Source: Gliomastix tumulicola (lineage: Eukaryota > Ascomycota > Sordariomycetes > Hypocreales > Bionectriaceae). From it: DNA of 64,000 nt. Under the pieces are notes generated by a model that worked only from the letters and a program-made list of their open reading frames with translations, ran no database searches and was not told the origin of the DNA. The stretch's first letter is position 1; the number at the start of each line of letters is the position of its first letter. Shown piece by piece: positions 1-11,317 of the stretch. The stretch spans positions 4,340,001-4,404,000 of the forward strand of contig BCHX01000004.1 of NCBI GenBank assembly GCA_001599755.1. Reading direction: 5' to 3'. The translations under genes were made by a program, and so were the position numbers.

Positions 1-113
1 ACCTCGCGTGCAGCTTCACGCCGGTGCGCGCTCGATTGTTCTAGGCTGGCAGCATCTTCGTCGGGGTCGGGGATCTCGGGGAGAGGGGTGGTGATGACCT
101 CTTCTTGCTGCAT
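1..113 (-). CDS. N-terminal fragment of a gene running off the left edge
   Basis: An ATG on the minus strand at 113 opens a frame that stays open for 37 codons to the window edge. The visible product begins MQQEEVITTPLPEIPDPDED and is acidic and proline-containing, with no signal peptide. The codons have the C/G third positions seen in the other genes here, which supports a real coding start. The function cannot be judged from this fragment. No splice donor was seen in it. Confidence 0.45.
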   Translation of the reverse strand, partial: MQQEEVITTPLPEIPDPDEDAASLEQSSAHRREAARE

Positions 114-715
114 CGTCGCGAGGCCACGGCAGGTTGAGTAGCGGTTGGGCGAGAATGAGTCGGGAGAGTTAGCTGGCTCAAGACGTCAAGGGAGACAAAT
201 ATTCAGAATAATACACTCAGAGGCAAAGTATGATAAGCACCACGCGTGACCCAGTGATGAGTGGACGGGAGAGGCGCGAGAGGATGGTGCTAGGTGAGAA
301 CGCAGGAAGTTGACGGATCTTTCACTCTCTCAAAAGCTTGAGACTTTAGGAGTGGAGAGGGGCAAATTTGGAGGCAGGTGCAGCCCTGAAGAGGAATCCG
401 TAAAACGTGGAAGGTGCGCCAATGAGAGACAGTCAAGCAGGCAAAAATGCGCCTGCCTTTCGAATCTCGTTTTCAATTTCCAAAAGAATGCGGTTTTAGC
501 ACCAATACCTTAGTACCAGTATTACTACTACTATTGTAGTAGTAGTTTTCAATCAGATACGTTTCACGAAGCTTCACAGCTTCATCACACAGAAGTACCT
601 ATGTCGTAGACACTTATCAATGCATATAGGTATCACTGTTGAAGCCTCAGCCACTTGGCCCACCTTCCCCACGAACCAAACATGAGAAGCACCGCCAAAC
701 TTATAACATACAGTT
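114..715. other. Intergenic, AT-richer than the surroundings
   Basis: This stretch would hold the promoter of the gene leaving at the left edge. A run of TACTACTACTATTGTAGTAGTAG near 521-547 forms an imperfect inverted repeat. I see no convincing gene; the only open frame (310-513) has no family resemblance. Confidence 0.4.
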
Positions 716-1155
716 CTACTTCGAAGTCAGCATGTTCTGACGACTACTTGCACCTCTAATGGATTTACTGGCTTCAATAACTTTATCCATGAAATCGTTT
801 ATAGAGTCGCGAAATAAAATGTCAGTGTCAACAGGTTTACTTTTCTCAATGTCTGGGACATTCACTCCTTTATAATGATTTTCCATTATGCTGTCTGTGA
901 AGAAGTGCCCCTGTATCTGTCCTTCCTCGGCCACATTGTGATTCTTCAGTAGCTATTCAGCAACTCGTCACATGGTTGTCCATTAGCCATAATTAGTTTA
1001 ATATCCTTGTCAACATTGTCGAGATCTAAGGCGGTGATGTTGTGCGGACGTTGCGAAATAACTTGTCCGTCAAAGGGCTTGTCTGGCCCGATACATCGGA
1101 GTCCTAGGCTTTGAAAGGATACCTTTAGATGCTGCACCTTAGTTTCTTTATACAC
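716..1155 (-). pseudogene. AT-rich, frame-broken coding remnant
   Basis: Two consecutive minus-strand open stretches lie 11 bases apart in different frames. The upstream one (1155 to 946) ends with CDELLNSY and a stop. The downstream one (934 to 716) contains DSINDFMDKVIEASKSI and ends at a TAG. A single frame change near 940-955 would join them. The gap is too short for an intron, and neither stretch begins with a usable ATG. Codons are rich in ATT, AAA and TTA, unlike the GC-rich genes elsewhere in the window. I do not recognise the protein. A decayed gene or a fragment of foreign or AT-biased origin fits best; chance open frames in AT-rich DNA remain possible. Confidence 0.3.
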
Positions 1156-4100
1156 TACTCGTGAGTGAAGCCTTCGCGCACGACAGATCAGCTTTGATCT
1201 TTAACACATGTCTGTGATTTTTTACCAAGTCTTTTACACTGGCCGCTCCTCCTCCTTATACCCCGGCCAATTCCACCACCCACCTCTCCTTCTTCTCTAC
1301 CAACGGAGCGACTCCGAGCTGCTTCTGCTGCTTACTGGAGGGAATTCTGGCACACGCTAAGATTTCCTTACACGTTCGTGGCTGTTGCTGTCAACATGAA
1401 GGAGCAGCCTGAGGAATGGGAGTGTGGCTACATGGCCTTACGACATGCCGTCGTGACGATTCGACGCATTGGCAACCTGAGTGGCCTCGCCGACCGTACA
1501 ATGTCTGAGATGAAATACCTCGGTGCCAGCCTCCAAGGCCCAAAGCAGCTTGAAATCCCAAGTTAACACCCTTGGACCGCTAACCTTGGCCAGAGATAAA
1601 AGACCGATGATGGCTACCACGAGATCCCCCGAAGACTGCGCGGGCGACTGTCCCGAGCGTCGCTGGGTACTGCCGAGCACATAAAACACAAGGATTGGGT
1701 GGTCTCGCGCGTTTGCGTAGCAGAAAGCCGGCTCGTTTCAGCTTGCAAGGTTTCGTGGTGGAACATACCCTACCCGCTAGTTATGTGTTCTTCGTCCATG
1801 GTGCTACTAGATCGACCATGCCCGTTTTTGTCTTAGGTTATGTTGTGTAACACATCTCGGAATCACGACATATGAAAGGACATTTGGAAGATCACATAAG
1901 TAGCGATTGATTTCACGAATAATGCAACGACATCAAAGAAGCACATGCTCATCCTCTCACCACATAAAAGCACATGATAAATAGATTCCTAGGGGGTACA
2001 TGTCCCTCGATGTGTTCGTACTTCGGGGATTTCAGAGAGAGCGTGATCCGTGCGCTACAACGACCAGTCCGGCTTTTAAACTAGATGTCTTGTAAGTTCA
2101 AGAGTTATAATATTCTTGACATCGGAAATTGCCATCTTCCATTTATCTATCCAAATCCTAAGTAAAGCTGTCGCCCCAAGTAAATATCCGTGCACCAATG
2201 CCCGAGAACCCCAAAAACATAACCGTTATCATAAACCATCATGTCCCAGTAACCTAACGCCCCCACCATGCAATACCGCCAATATCCTAAGACTGAAACT
2301 TGGAGTCGAAAGACTGTAGTATAGCAGACATTCGGCTCTCGGCCTCCCCTTCCGATCGAGGGGCGTAACCTGGGGGGCTTCCTTGGCCGTTCAGGTATGA
2401 AACGACCTTACAGTAGCCCAGTGTCCTGGAAGCAGAGGACTTGGAAGTGTTAGGGGTATGAGTTGAGCTGTCGAGCCCAGTGCTGAAGACACGGAGTGAT
2501 TAGCTGACTTGGGCTGGCAAGCACACACACCGTCCCTCTCTGCTCGTCTCTCAGAACATGAACAGGTCAGAAAGCGATGGACCAATGGGCCTATCTAGAG
2601 AGGTTTGGTCTCGATTTCAAATCAATGGAGGCTCCCACAGTGATGTCTTTTGGAGAGAGGTTGACATTGGGTTCAGGGGGAGCCCAGAAGTGGATATCTC
2701 TCTATGAGGCATAGCTGACTGTGATGTCGCTGATGGTGTGAGCTAGTCGAGCTTCTTTGGTGTTCTTCGTATGCAGGGAACAGGATCGAGGAGGGAATGA
2801 TTGCGGGTCCATGCAGGTTCGTGCAGATGACGTCGTAGTAGATGTCCCGGAATAGAAATGGGAACTTAATGAAGTTAGATGGAGATGAGAGGTGGGAGAT
2901 GTGCAGATCGTGGCTGATAGCCTCAAAGATGGGAAAGAATGGCGACTTTTGATGAATAGAAGTAGAGCAGGACAGTCACGAACAATCAGCTCAGGAGAGG
3001 GATGGGGATTAAATACGCCCTCCCAGTATGGCCAGACCCAAGGTAAGGGACCGTCTGTCGGAGTTAGCACCCAAGTGATTGGAGGAAGGAGCCTCGCTTG
3101 TCGTTCCGTTCCGACCCATGGACCATGGACCATGCGGCTCAGATTCCCGTGTGACTAGCCATGACTGCCTATCATGAGGATCGTACGGTCCGAACCCCCT
3201 CATGACGTAGTCAGCACCGTATCTCTTTGCATGCTGATACGACCCTCCAGTGGTTCGCATTTCTCGGGACGCCTTCTAGAACATCGCCAACGCGCCATCT
3301 CCGGCCACGTCGCTGGGTCGATGAGCCCCCTCATCTCTTGGCAACGGTGTCAGGCGGGCGAAGCCAGGATGGTGGAATGCGGAAGGTTGAGGAAGGATGA
3401 GAGAGAAAGAGGGACGCGAAATGGGAAGAAGAGGGTGCGGCAGGCCGTGCTCGGGGGTGGCACTCCCCTGTGACCCGGCCGTCCTATCCTAGTAGTGACC
3501 ATGTCGATCGGTAAGGCTGATTGGGGGGGCAGGAGCGCAACCGTAACGGTGGCTTCGGTGGCAAAGCGGTGAGATTTGCGGGCTTTTTCGTCTTCGTCTT
3601 CGCTTGGCGAGATTCGGTTGCCTTAAGTTGTTGGTTTGGGGCTGCCTCCCTCAACTCAGTGTTGAGTCGTGTTCAGCCCGTGGGGGGAGGAAAGGGCAGA
3701 TTGGGCGAGGGCCGTTGCGGGGGGGGGTGGGATGTGTTGTCAGAGTGATCCCGTGTCCGGCGTGACAGAACTGAGCACGGCGACCTGTCCTGGGCAGTCC
3801 CTCGATGAGGTGATGCTGACCAGGGCGGCGGGTGGAGGGGTCTGGTCCCCCGTCTTGTTCCCAACCGGAGGAAAGGAGGCAAATGACCCAGCCAGGTCAG
3901 CCTGGGCAAGTCCCCGGAATAGCGATAAAAAGCCCTGCTGTGCATTGCTGCGCTGTGTTGTGCAGTTGCCGTCATCGAGGCCCGACCCATTCGTAGGCTC
4001 TGATGGAGGGTAATTCTCGATGTTCTGGACCCTGAAATCCGAGACACAGCCAGGATGGGATTCAGAATTGCATTTTCCCAAAGTGCCATGATGTCACGGG

Positions 4101-5527
4101 CCGAGTCTAGAACGATTCCATGCAAGCGCCGATCCCTTGATGACGCCCTGCTGACAGGGGTCTAACCCTCTCCCCATTCGCTCCCAAAACAGTGTCTTGA
4201 AAGTTGCCTTCTTTTTTTTTATTTTTTTTTTTACCTCGTTTCTTTCCCCCCCATGGCCCCTCTACACTTCATCCTCCGCCGTCTTCATTATGAACCTCGG
4301 ACTGATGTCAAAATCGCCTTTATGGCCCCATTGAGCGGTTTCTTCAGTCCTTGGGCGCTTGGCAGAACGGTGAGTCCTCTGCAATGGGCTAGGTCTTATC
4401 TGATTTTCCATCAGGTGAGCTGGACGGAAGAGGAGAGAGATCGGCTTGGAGGAGGATCTATTGGTTATTCCGAGTGTACACTTTGGTCGTACGAGCAGGC
4501 CCAATGCGGGACATTTGGTTCCAACACCCATCAGTGCCCCGGGTCTACGAGCCGCTCTCTTTCTTTCCCTCATGGGTGCAGAAGAGGGTATTGGGAACTC
4601 TGGGCTTGTGACTTTTCCCGGACTATCCCAATGTTATCAAATTAGCCCTTGCTTTGACAGACCTCCGTTGTCATTCTTAGTAATGGATGCAGGCCATCCA
4701 TCCTGACGCTGATCTGGCTTGCGAGACCGGACCTGACTCTCCGCTCCGCCTACTCTGATGCCAACAAGCTATAACATCCTATGATATAGCATAATAAGGA
4801 AGGCTAATGAAAAGAATGATCCAATGTACGTTACTCTTCTGCTCTGATCTAGCTCCTTGTGCTACTCTACTTACTGAACTCAGGCTGGCGAATGTCACTG
4901 CTCTCTGCGGTTAGCTCGCCGAGCAGAGGACACGGCTTTTCCCTATCACTCAATTAAATCCAGCTCCTCATGTGTTTCACAGCAGATCTATTTCCAAATT
5001 ATGGCTACGTCCGACCATTCCAATTTTGTCGTTTCCATTCGGATACACGATCAGTCAAAGGGTCCAGGACCAGCATTCCCACATGAGGAGACTTCCTAGC
5101 TCACATGATCTCAAGGCAAGAGTCCGATCTCCATCTTTCCTCTCCTTACTCAAGACATATTGCCTTATGAAGTCACTAATCAGGGTCTACTAGGAGGAAG
5201 GCGAGAAGAGTGAGCTACCAGAAGGCGAGAAAATGCACTCCAGTTGCTATGTTGGCTCGGCCAAGCCCAAGACTTGGCTTTACAAATATGCTAGCTCACT
5301 AGGTTGGTTTTTTTCTTCCTCGTAGAGTTGAGGGCCTCTGTTCCTCGAGAGGGATGGGATTCTTTAACGATGATATACTTTTGTGAGAATCAATGCCTTG
5401 TCACCCCCTCCCCAATGGACTCACTCCTCCGCGCCCTTGCGACTCATGCAACAGCTGGTTAGAAGCAGGAGTATCAGCCCTTGTTATTTGTCATTCTCAT
5501 TCAAGATGATTAAAGAAAAGTCCGAAG
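1156..5527. other. Long intergenic region without a supported gene
   Basis: About 4.4 kb with scattered short open frames on both strands (for example 2702-3133 minus and 4253-4645 plus). None shows a family motif, a signal peptide or coherent codon bias. AT-richer patches occur near 1840-2320 and 4740-5400. A T-run lies near 4210-4232. The distal part holds the 3' flank of the GMC oxidoreductase gene. Confidence 0.4.
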
Positions 5528-7453
5528 CTAAATCAACCCCAAGTCGTCAAGAAAGACATCCGCAGCCTTCTCACCCAACGCCAACGCCATCCCATTCGAA
5601 TTCGCCCCAATGTTGACCGGCAGCACGCTCAGATCCGCCAACTTCAGCCCTTCCACCCCGTGCACCCTCAACCTCGCATCCACCACCCCTCTCTCCTCCC
5701 TCTCGCCCATCTTGCACGTGCCCAGCGAGTGCCACGTCGTCCCGACCTTCTCGCGCACAAACGCCTCGATGGCGGCGTCGTCCTCGGTTCCGTAGCGGAT
5801 ACTCTCGACGTCAGCAGGCAACGGCGAGGAGAGGGAGACGCAGGCCGCGGGGGAGTCGCTGGCGAAGCGCGGGTGCCAGTTGGCGTACTCGCCGCGGTAG
5901 TGCGTCATGCGGCGGATGATCTCGCGCTGCTTCTTGTAGGCCCAGATGTGCTTCTTGACGTCGATGTCGCCGGCGTCCGAGAAGAAGCCCGCGTCGAAGT
6001 CGACGGGGTCAGAGGAGGAGGCGCCCGTGATGTGGACGTGGCCGCGGGAGAAAGGGTAGACACTGAAGGTGGTGAGGCCGAGATACTGTCCCTCTGGGAG
6101 GCCTGGCTCGATGCCGGGGAAGCTGCAGCTGGGATTAGTCTCGGGCTGCTAAGCAAGTTTGACCGCCGGGATATACACCTCGTAGAAGAGTCTTACCCAT
6201 TGATAGTAGCCATGAGCACGAGCGGCTTGTCCGGCCGCGGCTTGTAGTGCTCATCCCAGGCCTTCTGGAACTCGGGTCCCAGAGCGGCAACCTCCTCGTC
6301 GGAAGGTCTGTATTTGCCCGTGACGTCCTGTGCGTTGGATCCCAGAAGCGGTGACGTGCTGGCGATAAGATCTTCGGGCTTCACGCGGCCCTGTACGATG
6401 GTGTCAAGCGTATCCTCGGGGTCTAGATCTGTCTTGTAGGCGTAAATCTCCAGCTGGTGGTCTTGGTAGTTTTCCCCTACGCCCGGCAGATCAACGACTG
6501 GCTCGACACCCACGCGCTTCAGAATATCCGGGTTGCCAACGCCGGATCTCTCCAACAGCGCAGGCGTCCCGAACGCGCCGCACGACACGATGACAGACCT
6601 ACCCGCCCTGACTGTCCGCTGCTCCCCCAACGAGCTGGAGATGACCAACCCCACGGCTTTCCCGCCCTCAATCAGAACACGCTCGGCCTGCGTCTCAACA
6701 AGCACGTGCAGATTAGGGTGCTCCCCATCCTGCAGCAGCGGATGCAGATAGCGATGCGCCGTGTCCTGCCGCTCGCCCTCGGGACTCACATACCGCAGCG
6801 CGCGCTGGGCGCCGTTGACAGCGTCAAGGCTCTGCATGTCGTCAACCCGGGCATACCCCACCTTCTCGACAGCGCTCAGAAAGTCCTCCATGGTCTTGGT
6901 GCCCTGGAACGTGCCGTGGGAGACATGGATCGGTCCGTCGTACCCGTGGCGGTCTGCGTCCTCCCCTTTGCCGTGGTACGTCTCAAACTTCCTCAGATAC
7001 GGCAGCATCTCCTCGGCCCGCCACCCGTCCACGCCCCAGTCCTCAAAGTCCGACCGCTGCGGCCGCGTGTACATCATCATGTTCATGCTCGAGCCGCCGC
7101 CGAGCACGCGCGCGCTGGGGACCACGACCTCGCGCCCGGATGGCGACTTGGACGCGTGGAAGTTGGCCGTCGCGGAGCCGGGCATGACGTGCGTGAGGAA
7201 GAAGACCGGGTGCGTGACGGTCGGCATGTCGCGGTTGTCCGGGCCGGACTCGACCACGAGGATGGAGAGATTCGGAGCCGCGGCTGCGAGGCGCGCGGCG
7301 ACGATGCACCCGGCCGTTCCGCCTATTGTGTGTGTGTATGAGTATAGCTTCACTTCACGGGTGAGGGTGGCGGTTCGATGATGAGGGCATACCGCCGGCG
7401 ATGATGATATCGACGGAGTCTATCCCGTCGGGGAGAGTTTTGTATAGCCCCAT
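5528..7453 (-). CDS. GMC oxidoreductase, alcohol oxidase-like
   Basis: FAD-dependent oxidase or dehydrogenase of the glucose-methanol-choline superfamily, acting on an unknown alcohol. Exons are 7453-7393, 7322-6197 and 6128-5528, giving 595 residues, normal for the family. The first intron splits the FAD Rossmann motif, and splicing restores AGGGTAGCIVAARLA at about residues 19-33. Further marks are VLGGGSSMNMMMYTRPQ near residue 90 and the second GMC signature GAFGTPALLERSGVG. The C-terminal block TTWHSLGTCKM carries the catalytic His (about 529), and IGANSNG carries Asn (about 572) where alcohol oxidases have the second catalytic residue. There is no secretion signal and no SKL-type peroxisomal tail (ends DDLGLI), unlike yeast methanol oxidase, so a cytosolic enzyme is inferred. 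The substrate is unknown. A TATATATA lies about 122-130 bases upstream of the ATG. Confidence 0.9.
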
Positions 7454-7574
7454 AATGTCACCAGACTCAGAGGATATATATAAATTCAGTCGTGAATGTT
7501 CTTGCGGCTATGTATCTGGCAAGAATGAGAATTGACGGCATCGACACCGATGAGACGCTGTGAGTTCATGTCGG

Positions 7575-7583
7575 TATATATAG
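7575..7583 (-). promoter_or_regulatory. Candidate TATA element of the GMC oxidoreductase gene
   Basis: TATATATA on the minus strand, 122-130 bases upstream of the ATG at 7453. A second AT run (7474-7485) lies only about 25 bases from the ATG, too close to allow a normal leader. Position and sequence only. Confidence 0.35.
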
Positions 7584-8265
7584 AGTTCTACTGATGACCC
7601 CGACATACCGCCGTAAGCAAAGCCTGCGGGGTTCACGATCAGAAGTCCAGTTGTACAACGTCGCTGGCCGGGGCAGTTGACTGCCGAGCGAGGGGCTGTA
7701 AGCACTTGTGCGAGGACCCCTCTCTGGAGACGGTTCACTGTCCAATATGCTGTTGGTTCGACGCTGGAGGTGCGTCCTTGGCATCAGCTACCGCTACAGT
7801 CAGACGGAGCTGTTTGGCCGTAGACCCGGCAGCATTCGGGGGCCAGAAAAGTCGAGAGAAAATGATAAGGAAATACACGGCCATGGTGATATCATCAGTC
7901 CCAATTCACCTCTTAGTGTGCTGACGTTCCTGGTCTTTCTCCCATCACCAACGAGAAGCCCAAAACACGATATACTTTCAGGGCCATGGTCACGGATGCC
8001 AGACATATGATGCGAAAGGATGTTGTCATGAAAATTCCCAAGGATGCACTTATCCTTTTCCTGCACTCTATGCCGGAGCTCCTCTAGTAGCTCTAGTAGA
8101 GTTGTGGTGGTGCATTACCCGCGAGTCTATCTTGATACTTTACACAGAATTGTCATTACTCTCCCTTCTCTCTCTCTCCCCCAGAACTTCAAACCTCCAC
8201 CATGTAACACAAAAAAAAAGCAGAGAACAAGACGATAACCAAAGCAAGGAAGCTCCAGTCACCGC
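7584..8265. other. Intergenic region between two minus-strand genes
   Basis: Contains upstream sequence of the GMC gene and the 3' flank of the phosphate carrier gene. I see no gene. Short open frames at 7706-8066 on both strands overlap one another and lack motifs. Confidence 0.4.
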
Positions 8266-9424
8266 TTATTTAGAGATCTCGACACCACCAGTGGCACCGA
8301 GAGCCTTCTTCAGGTCACCGTAGATGGCGAACTGACCGGCGGTCAGGGTACCGACCATGAAGAGACGGGCACCGAGACCGCTGAAGGAGCCCTTGACGCC
8401 GAGCTCCTTGGCGATCTTGAAGAGACGCGAGGTGGTGCCCTCACCGGGGGCGCCCTTGGTCTTGTTGATCTTGGAGAGCATGGTGTCGGCGGGCTGGGAG
8501 ACGACGGCGGCGGCCATACCGGCGATGAGACCGGAGGTCAGGTTGACGACGGTCTGACCACCGCCAGAGAGCTCCTCCTTGGGGTACTTGCGGAAGATGG
8601 CCTCGGCGACCTTCTCGTACACGACGAACTTGGCCATGGTGTAGGGGATCCTGTCAAGTGTCAGTCAGTGATGCTGTTTCTCTCGGTCCCCTCAGGGCAT
8701 CCGGGTGTGCAACTTACTGCTTGAAGCAGATGGGGCCGAAACCGGCGTAGAAGGCACCGATACCCTCGTTCTTCATCATCTTGCCGAAGCCAGAGACGAG
8801 ACCGGAGGCATAGGTGGGCTCAGAGACGAGACGGATACGGGTGGCCTCGAGGGGGCACAGGGCAATATCGGCGAAGAACTCGGCGAGCGCGGACGAGGCG
8901 AGGTAGACGGTGGTGCGGTTGTTGGAGGCAGTCTCGTAGCCGAGGACGTTGATGGACTGCTGCTTGAAGAACTCGTAACCGCCGAACTTCAGGGAGCCCT
9001 GGAGGAAGTAACCGGCGAAGGTAGGACCGACACCGGTCAGGAGGGCACCGGCACCCTCATTCTGGATGACCTGGCGGAAGCCACCGATGAGGCCGCGGTT
9101 GTAGGTAACGGGGTCGAGCTGGATACGGGTCTTGACGCTGTTATCGGGGAGGATCGAGGTCAGCGAGAAATGTTTTTGCAAACAGGGCGCTCAGGGAGCA
9201 GCAGCAGCAGCGGCGGCGGCGCTGTTTTCGCGCTTCCGCTTTGCCCGCGGCAGCAAGAAGAATCTTCAGAGAACGTACACATCGACGGGCGTGAGGGCAC
9301 CGTGCGTGACAGAGCAACCGACGGCACCAGCGAGGGCGAAACGAGAGTACAGAGCGAAGCCGGTAGGGGCCGAAGGCTCAGCGGCCTTGGCCTTCTCGAT
9401 AACAGCTTCAACCTTGGCGGCCAT
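8266..9424 (-). CDS. MIR1: Mitochondrial phosphate carrier (MIR1 type)
   Basis: Inner-membrane carrier importing inorganic phosphate, with protons or in exchange for hydroxyl, for ATP synthesis. Exons 9424-9279, 9137-8718 and 8650-8266 give 316 residues, the usual length. The three carrier signatures appear in order: PVDVVKTR (restored by the first splice), PLEATRIR and PADTMLSK. Segments such as GAGALLTGVGPTFAGY, the FKQIPYTMAKF junction restored by the second splice, and GARLFMVGTLTAGQF match the Mir1 phosphate-carrier branch rather than other carriers. The N-terminus (MAAKVEAVIEKAKAAEPSAP) is a short leader. Intron 1 (141 nt) is longer than most here and holds GCA/GCG repeats. A CACGTGGG lies 462 bases upstream of the start. 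The long opposite-strand open frame (8705-9445) is a shadow of the biased codon use. Confidence 0.95.
9197..9226. repeat. Trinucleotide run inside intron 1 of the phosphate carrier gene
   Basis: GCA and GCG triplets repeat over roughly 30 bases within the 141-nt first intron. This run is the main reason the intron is long. No function is implied. Confidence 0.7.
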
Positions 9425-11010
9425 TGTGAACGAAGAATTGAGTGAGCGGAGAGGTACGACACACGGGGTCAATTCAAAAGAAAGGAACAAAGGATACGAG
9501 ACGCCGACGCAACGCGGGTTCTGGTGATGGTTTCTTTTAGGGAATGGGGGAGGAAAGGAAGAAGGGAAAAAATCGAACTAGGGAGTCGCAAATCGGGATG
9601 AGGTCTTTTTTCCAACCTCGCGCCGGGGGTAAAAAGCCTTGGCCCGAACCATGGACGGCTAAGTCAGCAGCTGGAGCTTTGTCTCTTTTGTCGTCACAGT
9701 GCCGGCGCCGGGTCCTCCACCGCTAAAACGAGGCCTGGGAGCCCCCTGGCAGCCGAGATTTTAGTGGTCGTGGCGGGCCAGACAAGGCCCCAGGCCTGTT
9801 AAAAATTTAAATTGTCGGGAAGGCCATTGGGCGTCGGGAACACTCGGGGTGAGCCAGTACCAGCTACCCCGAGTCGCCATTGCTGCACGTGGGTCGATGG
9901 CGGATCCAGTGTGGCTGGTCCACGTACCGAGTACTCACCGTGGCTTCTTATCTTTGCTTGGCTGCTGATAAGGTGGCGGTTGCTAGGGGCGAGTTTATCC
10001 GCGGTCCCTGACTAGAATCACGGGCTTTCGAGAAGAAAACAATGCTTTGAGTTTGCGTCGTTGAGTGAGCCGCTGCAAAATTTTACGACTCGTCTCTAGC
10101 CAACGAGTTCAAGCACAAAAATCATCCATGGATGGCGAATCGCCGACGTTGCATCACAAAGTTATTCCAGCGTCACCGCCGACGATGGCCGGTACCTGCG
10201 CGGATCCACCGACGCGCTTTGATTGGCTGCATCGGCAACATGTATCCTCTCGACGTGTTGTTGTTCATCAATTGGCAAGAGCTGTCAATTTACTCTTTCC
10301 TTCACCAAGAAACACCAATTCAGACGAGGCTGCATGGGAGACTGACTTCACGTCCGACCCCGAAATGAGGCCACGAGCGCAGGGTCATATCAACACCCAG
10401 CACAGCTTTGACTGCGACAGACAAAGCGCGACTGGGCCAGCCAAGCAGCACGCGGGCACGCCCAGCAAAATGTCCGTTCACCCGAAGACGGCTCGTCTTG
10501 GATGCGCAGGACAAAGAATTGCACCCAGCCTCCAGGCCTTATAGTCTAGTGTAACTCGACACTATACCTGGGCTCGAGGTCACGCTAGCTGTCAATTGGC
10601 TGCACCACGTGTAACACGAACAGATGTCGGATATCCGAGCTCAGTCAGGAGCATATCTACTTTGCAGCGTTTGGACAACATCACAGCTATCAATCTGATC
10701 GTCAGAGAACAATCAAGACGAACTCTCGGCATGCCCTGGCAGAGCCTTCGATGCTCCGTCGCCCCAGTCAAGTTCCTCACACAAGCACAAGACCTTGAAG
10801 GTATGCTGTCATTATCCGAGTTTACTGATTACTATACAAGTGAAATCAAAACAGATTTCCAAGACGCCACTGCTTGTTGCCGAAGATCTTGACCGCGGTC
10901 CTCCCTCCTCAACCCCAGAACTCCAAACACCACATGAGAAGACATGAAGCATCATTACCACACGCCCAAGGGTCTCGGTCCAGCCGACGACCTACAGCGT
11001 CTTTCAACTA
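9425..11010. other. Intergenic, upstream of the phosphate carrier gene
   Basis: Promoter region of the phosphate carrier, then 3' flank of the small gene at 11011-11317. An intron-like stretch on the plus strand (10801-10854, GTATGC donor, CAG acceptor) is flanked by open frames, but the resulting peptide has no recognisable feature. Other open frames (10065-10544 plus) look random. Confidence 0.35.
9886..9891. promoter_or_regulatory. CACGTG E-box upstream of the phosphate carrier gene
   Basis: The palindrome CACGTG in the context GCACGTGGG lies about 462 bases upstream of the MIR1-type ATG. CACGTGGG is the preferred core of the Pho4/NUC-1 bHLH regulators of phosphate starvation in yeast and Neurospora. 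A regulatory role is an inference from sequence and from the gene's function. Confidence 0.3.
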
Positions 11011-11317
11011 TTATCCCCGTCGACCGTTTTGGAAGGCGTCGTGGGTCTTCTCAAAGACCTTGGCGGCCTCCTCTGAGCGCTGTTGGGTCGTCTGGGCGCC
11101 AGTCACGAAGAACTGGCCCATCTTGTCGTCGGCAGCGGCCCAGGTCCTGATCGTCTCGTTCGGGTTGTTGGGTGATGAGCCGTGTCCGCCTGTGTAGGCG
11201 GAGTTGCCAGAGCTAGAGATGAGAACGACACGTCAGCAACTAAAAGGAACGTCGACGCTCGACGAGCGGCGTATCAAGCAACGAGGTGAAGTCTCACATA
11301 TGACTTGTGTTGTCCAT
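11011..11317 (-). CDS. Small 73-residue two-exon protein, function unknown
   Basis: Exon 1 is 11317-11298 (20 nt) and exon 2 is 11212-11011, separated by an 85-nt intron with a GTGAGA donor and a CTAG acceptor. Splicing gives 73 residues starting MDNTSHISGNSAYTGGHG. The second half contains NETIRTWAAADDKMGQFF and EEAAKVFEKTHDAF, which would form two short amphipathic helices, and the tail is NGRRG. There is no signal peptide or membrane segment. The exon-2 frame has C/G-rich third positions and no internal stop, and the splice junction keeps the frame, which supports a real gene. I do not recognise a named family. It lies alone, with gene-poor DNA on both sides. Confidence 0.6.

Noticed and set aside
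1847..2320. Possible solo LTR starting TGTTGTGTAACACA
   Set aside because: No matching 3' terminus, target-site duplication or second copy could be identified within the window.
8705..9445. 246-codon plus-strand frame
   Set aside because: Antisense shadow of the phosphate carrier, whose three carrier motifs and splice junctions are clear on the other strand.
10596..10892. Plus-strand frame with an intron-like stretch at 10801-10854
   Set aside because: The splice signals look plausible, but the spliced peptide has no conserved feature and stops soon after; insufficient to call a gene.
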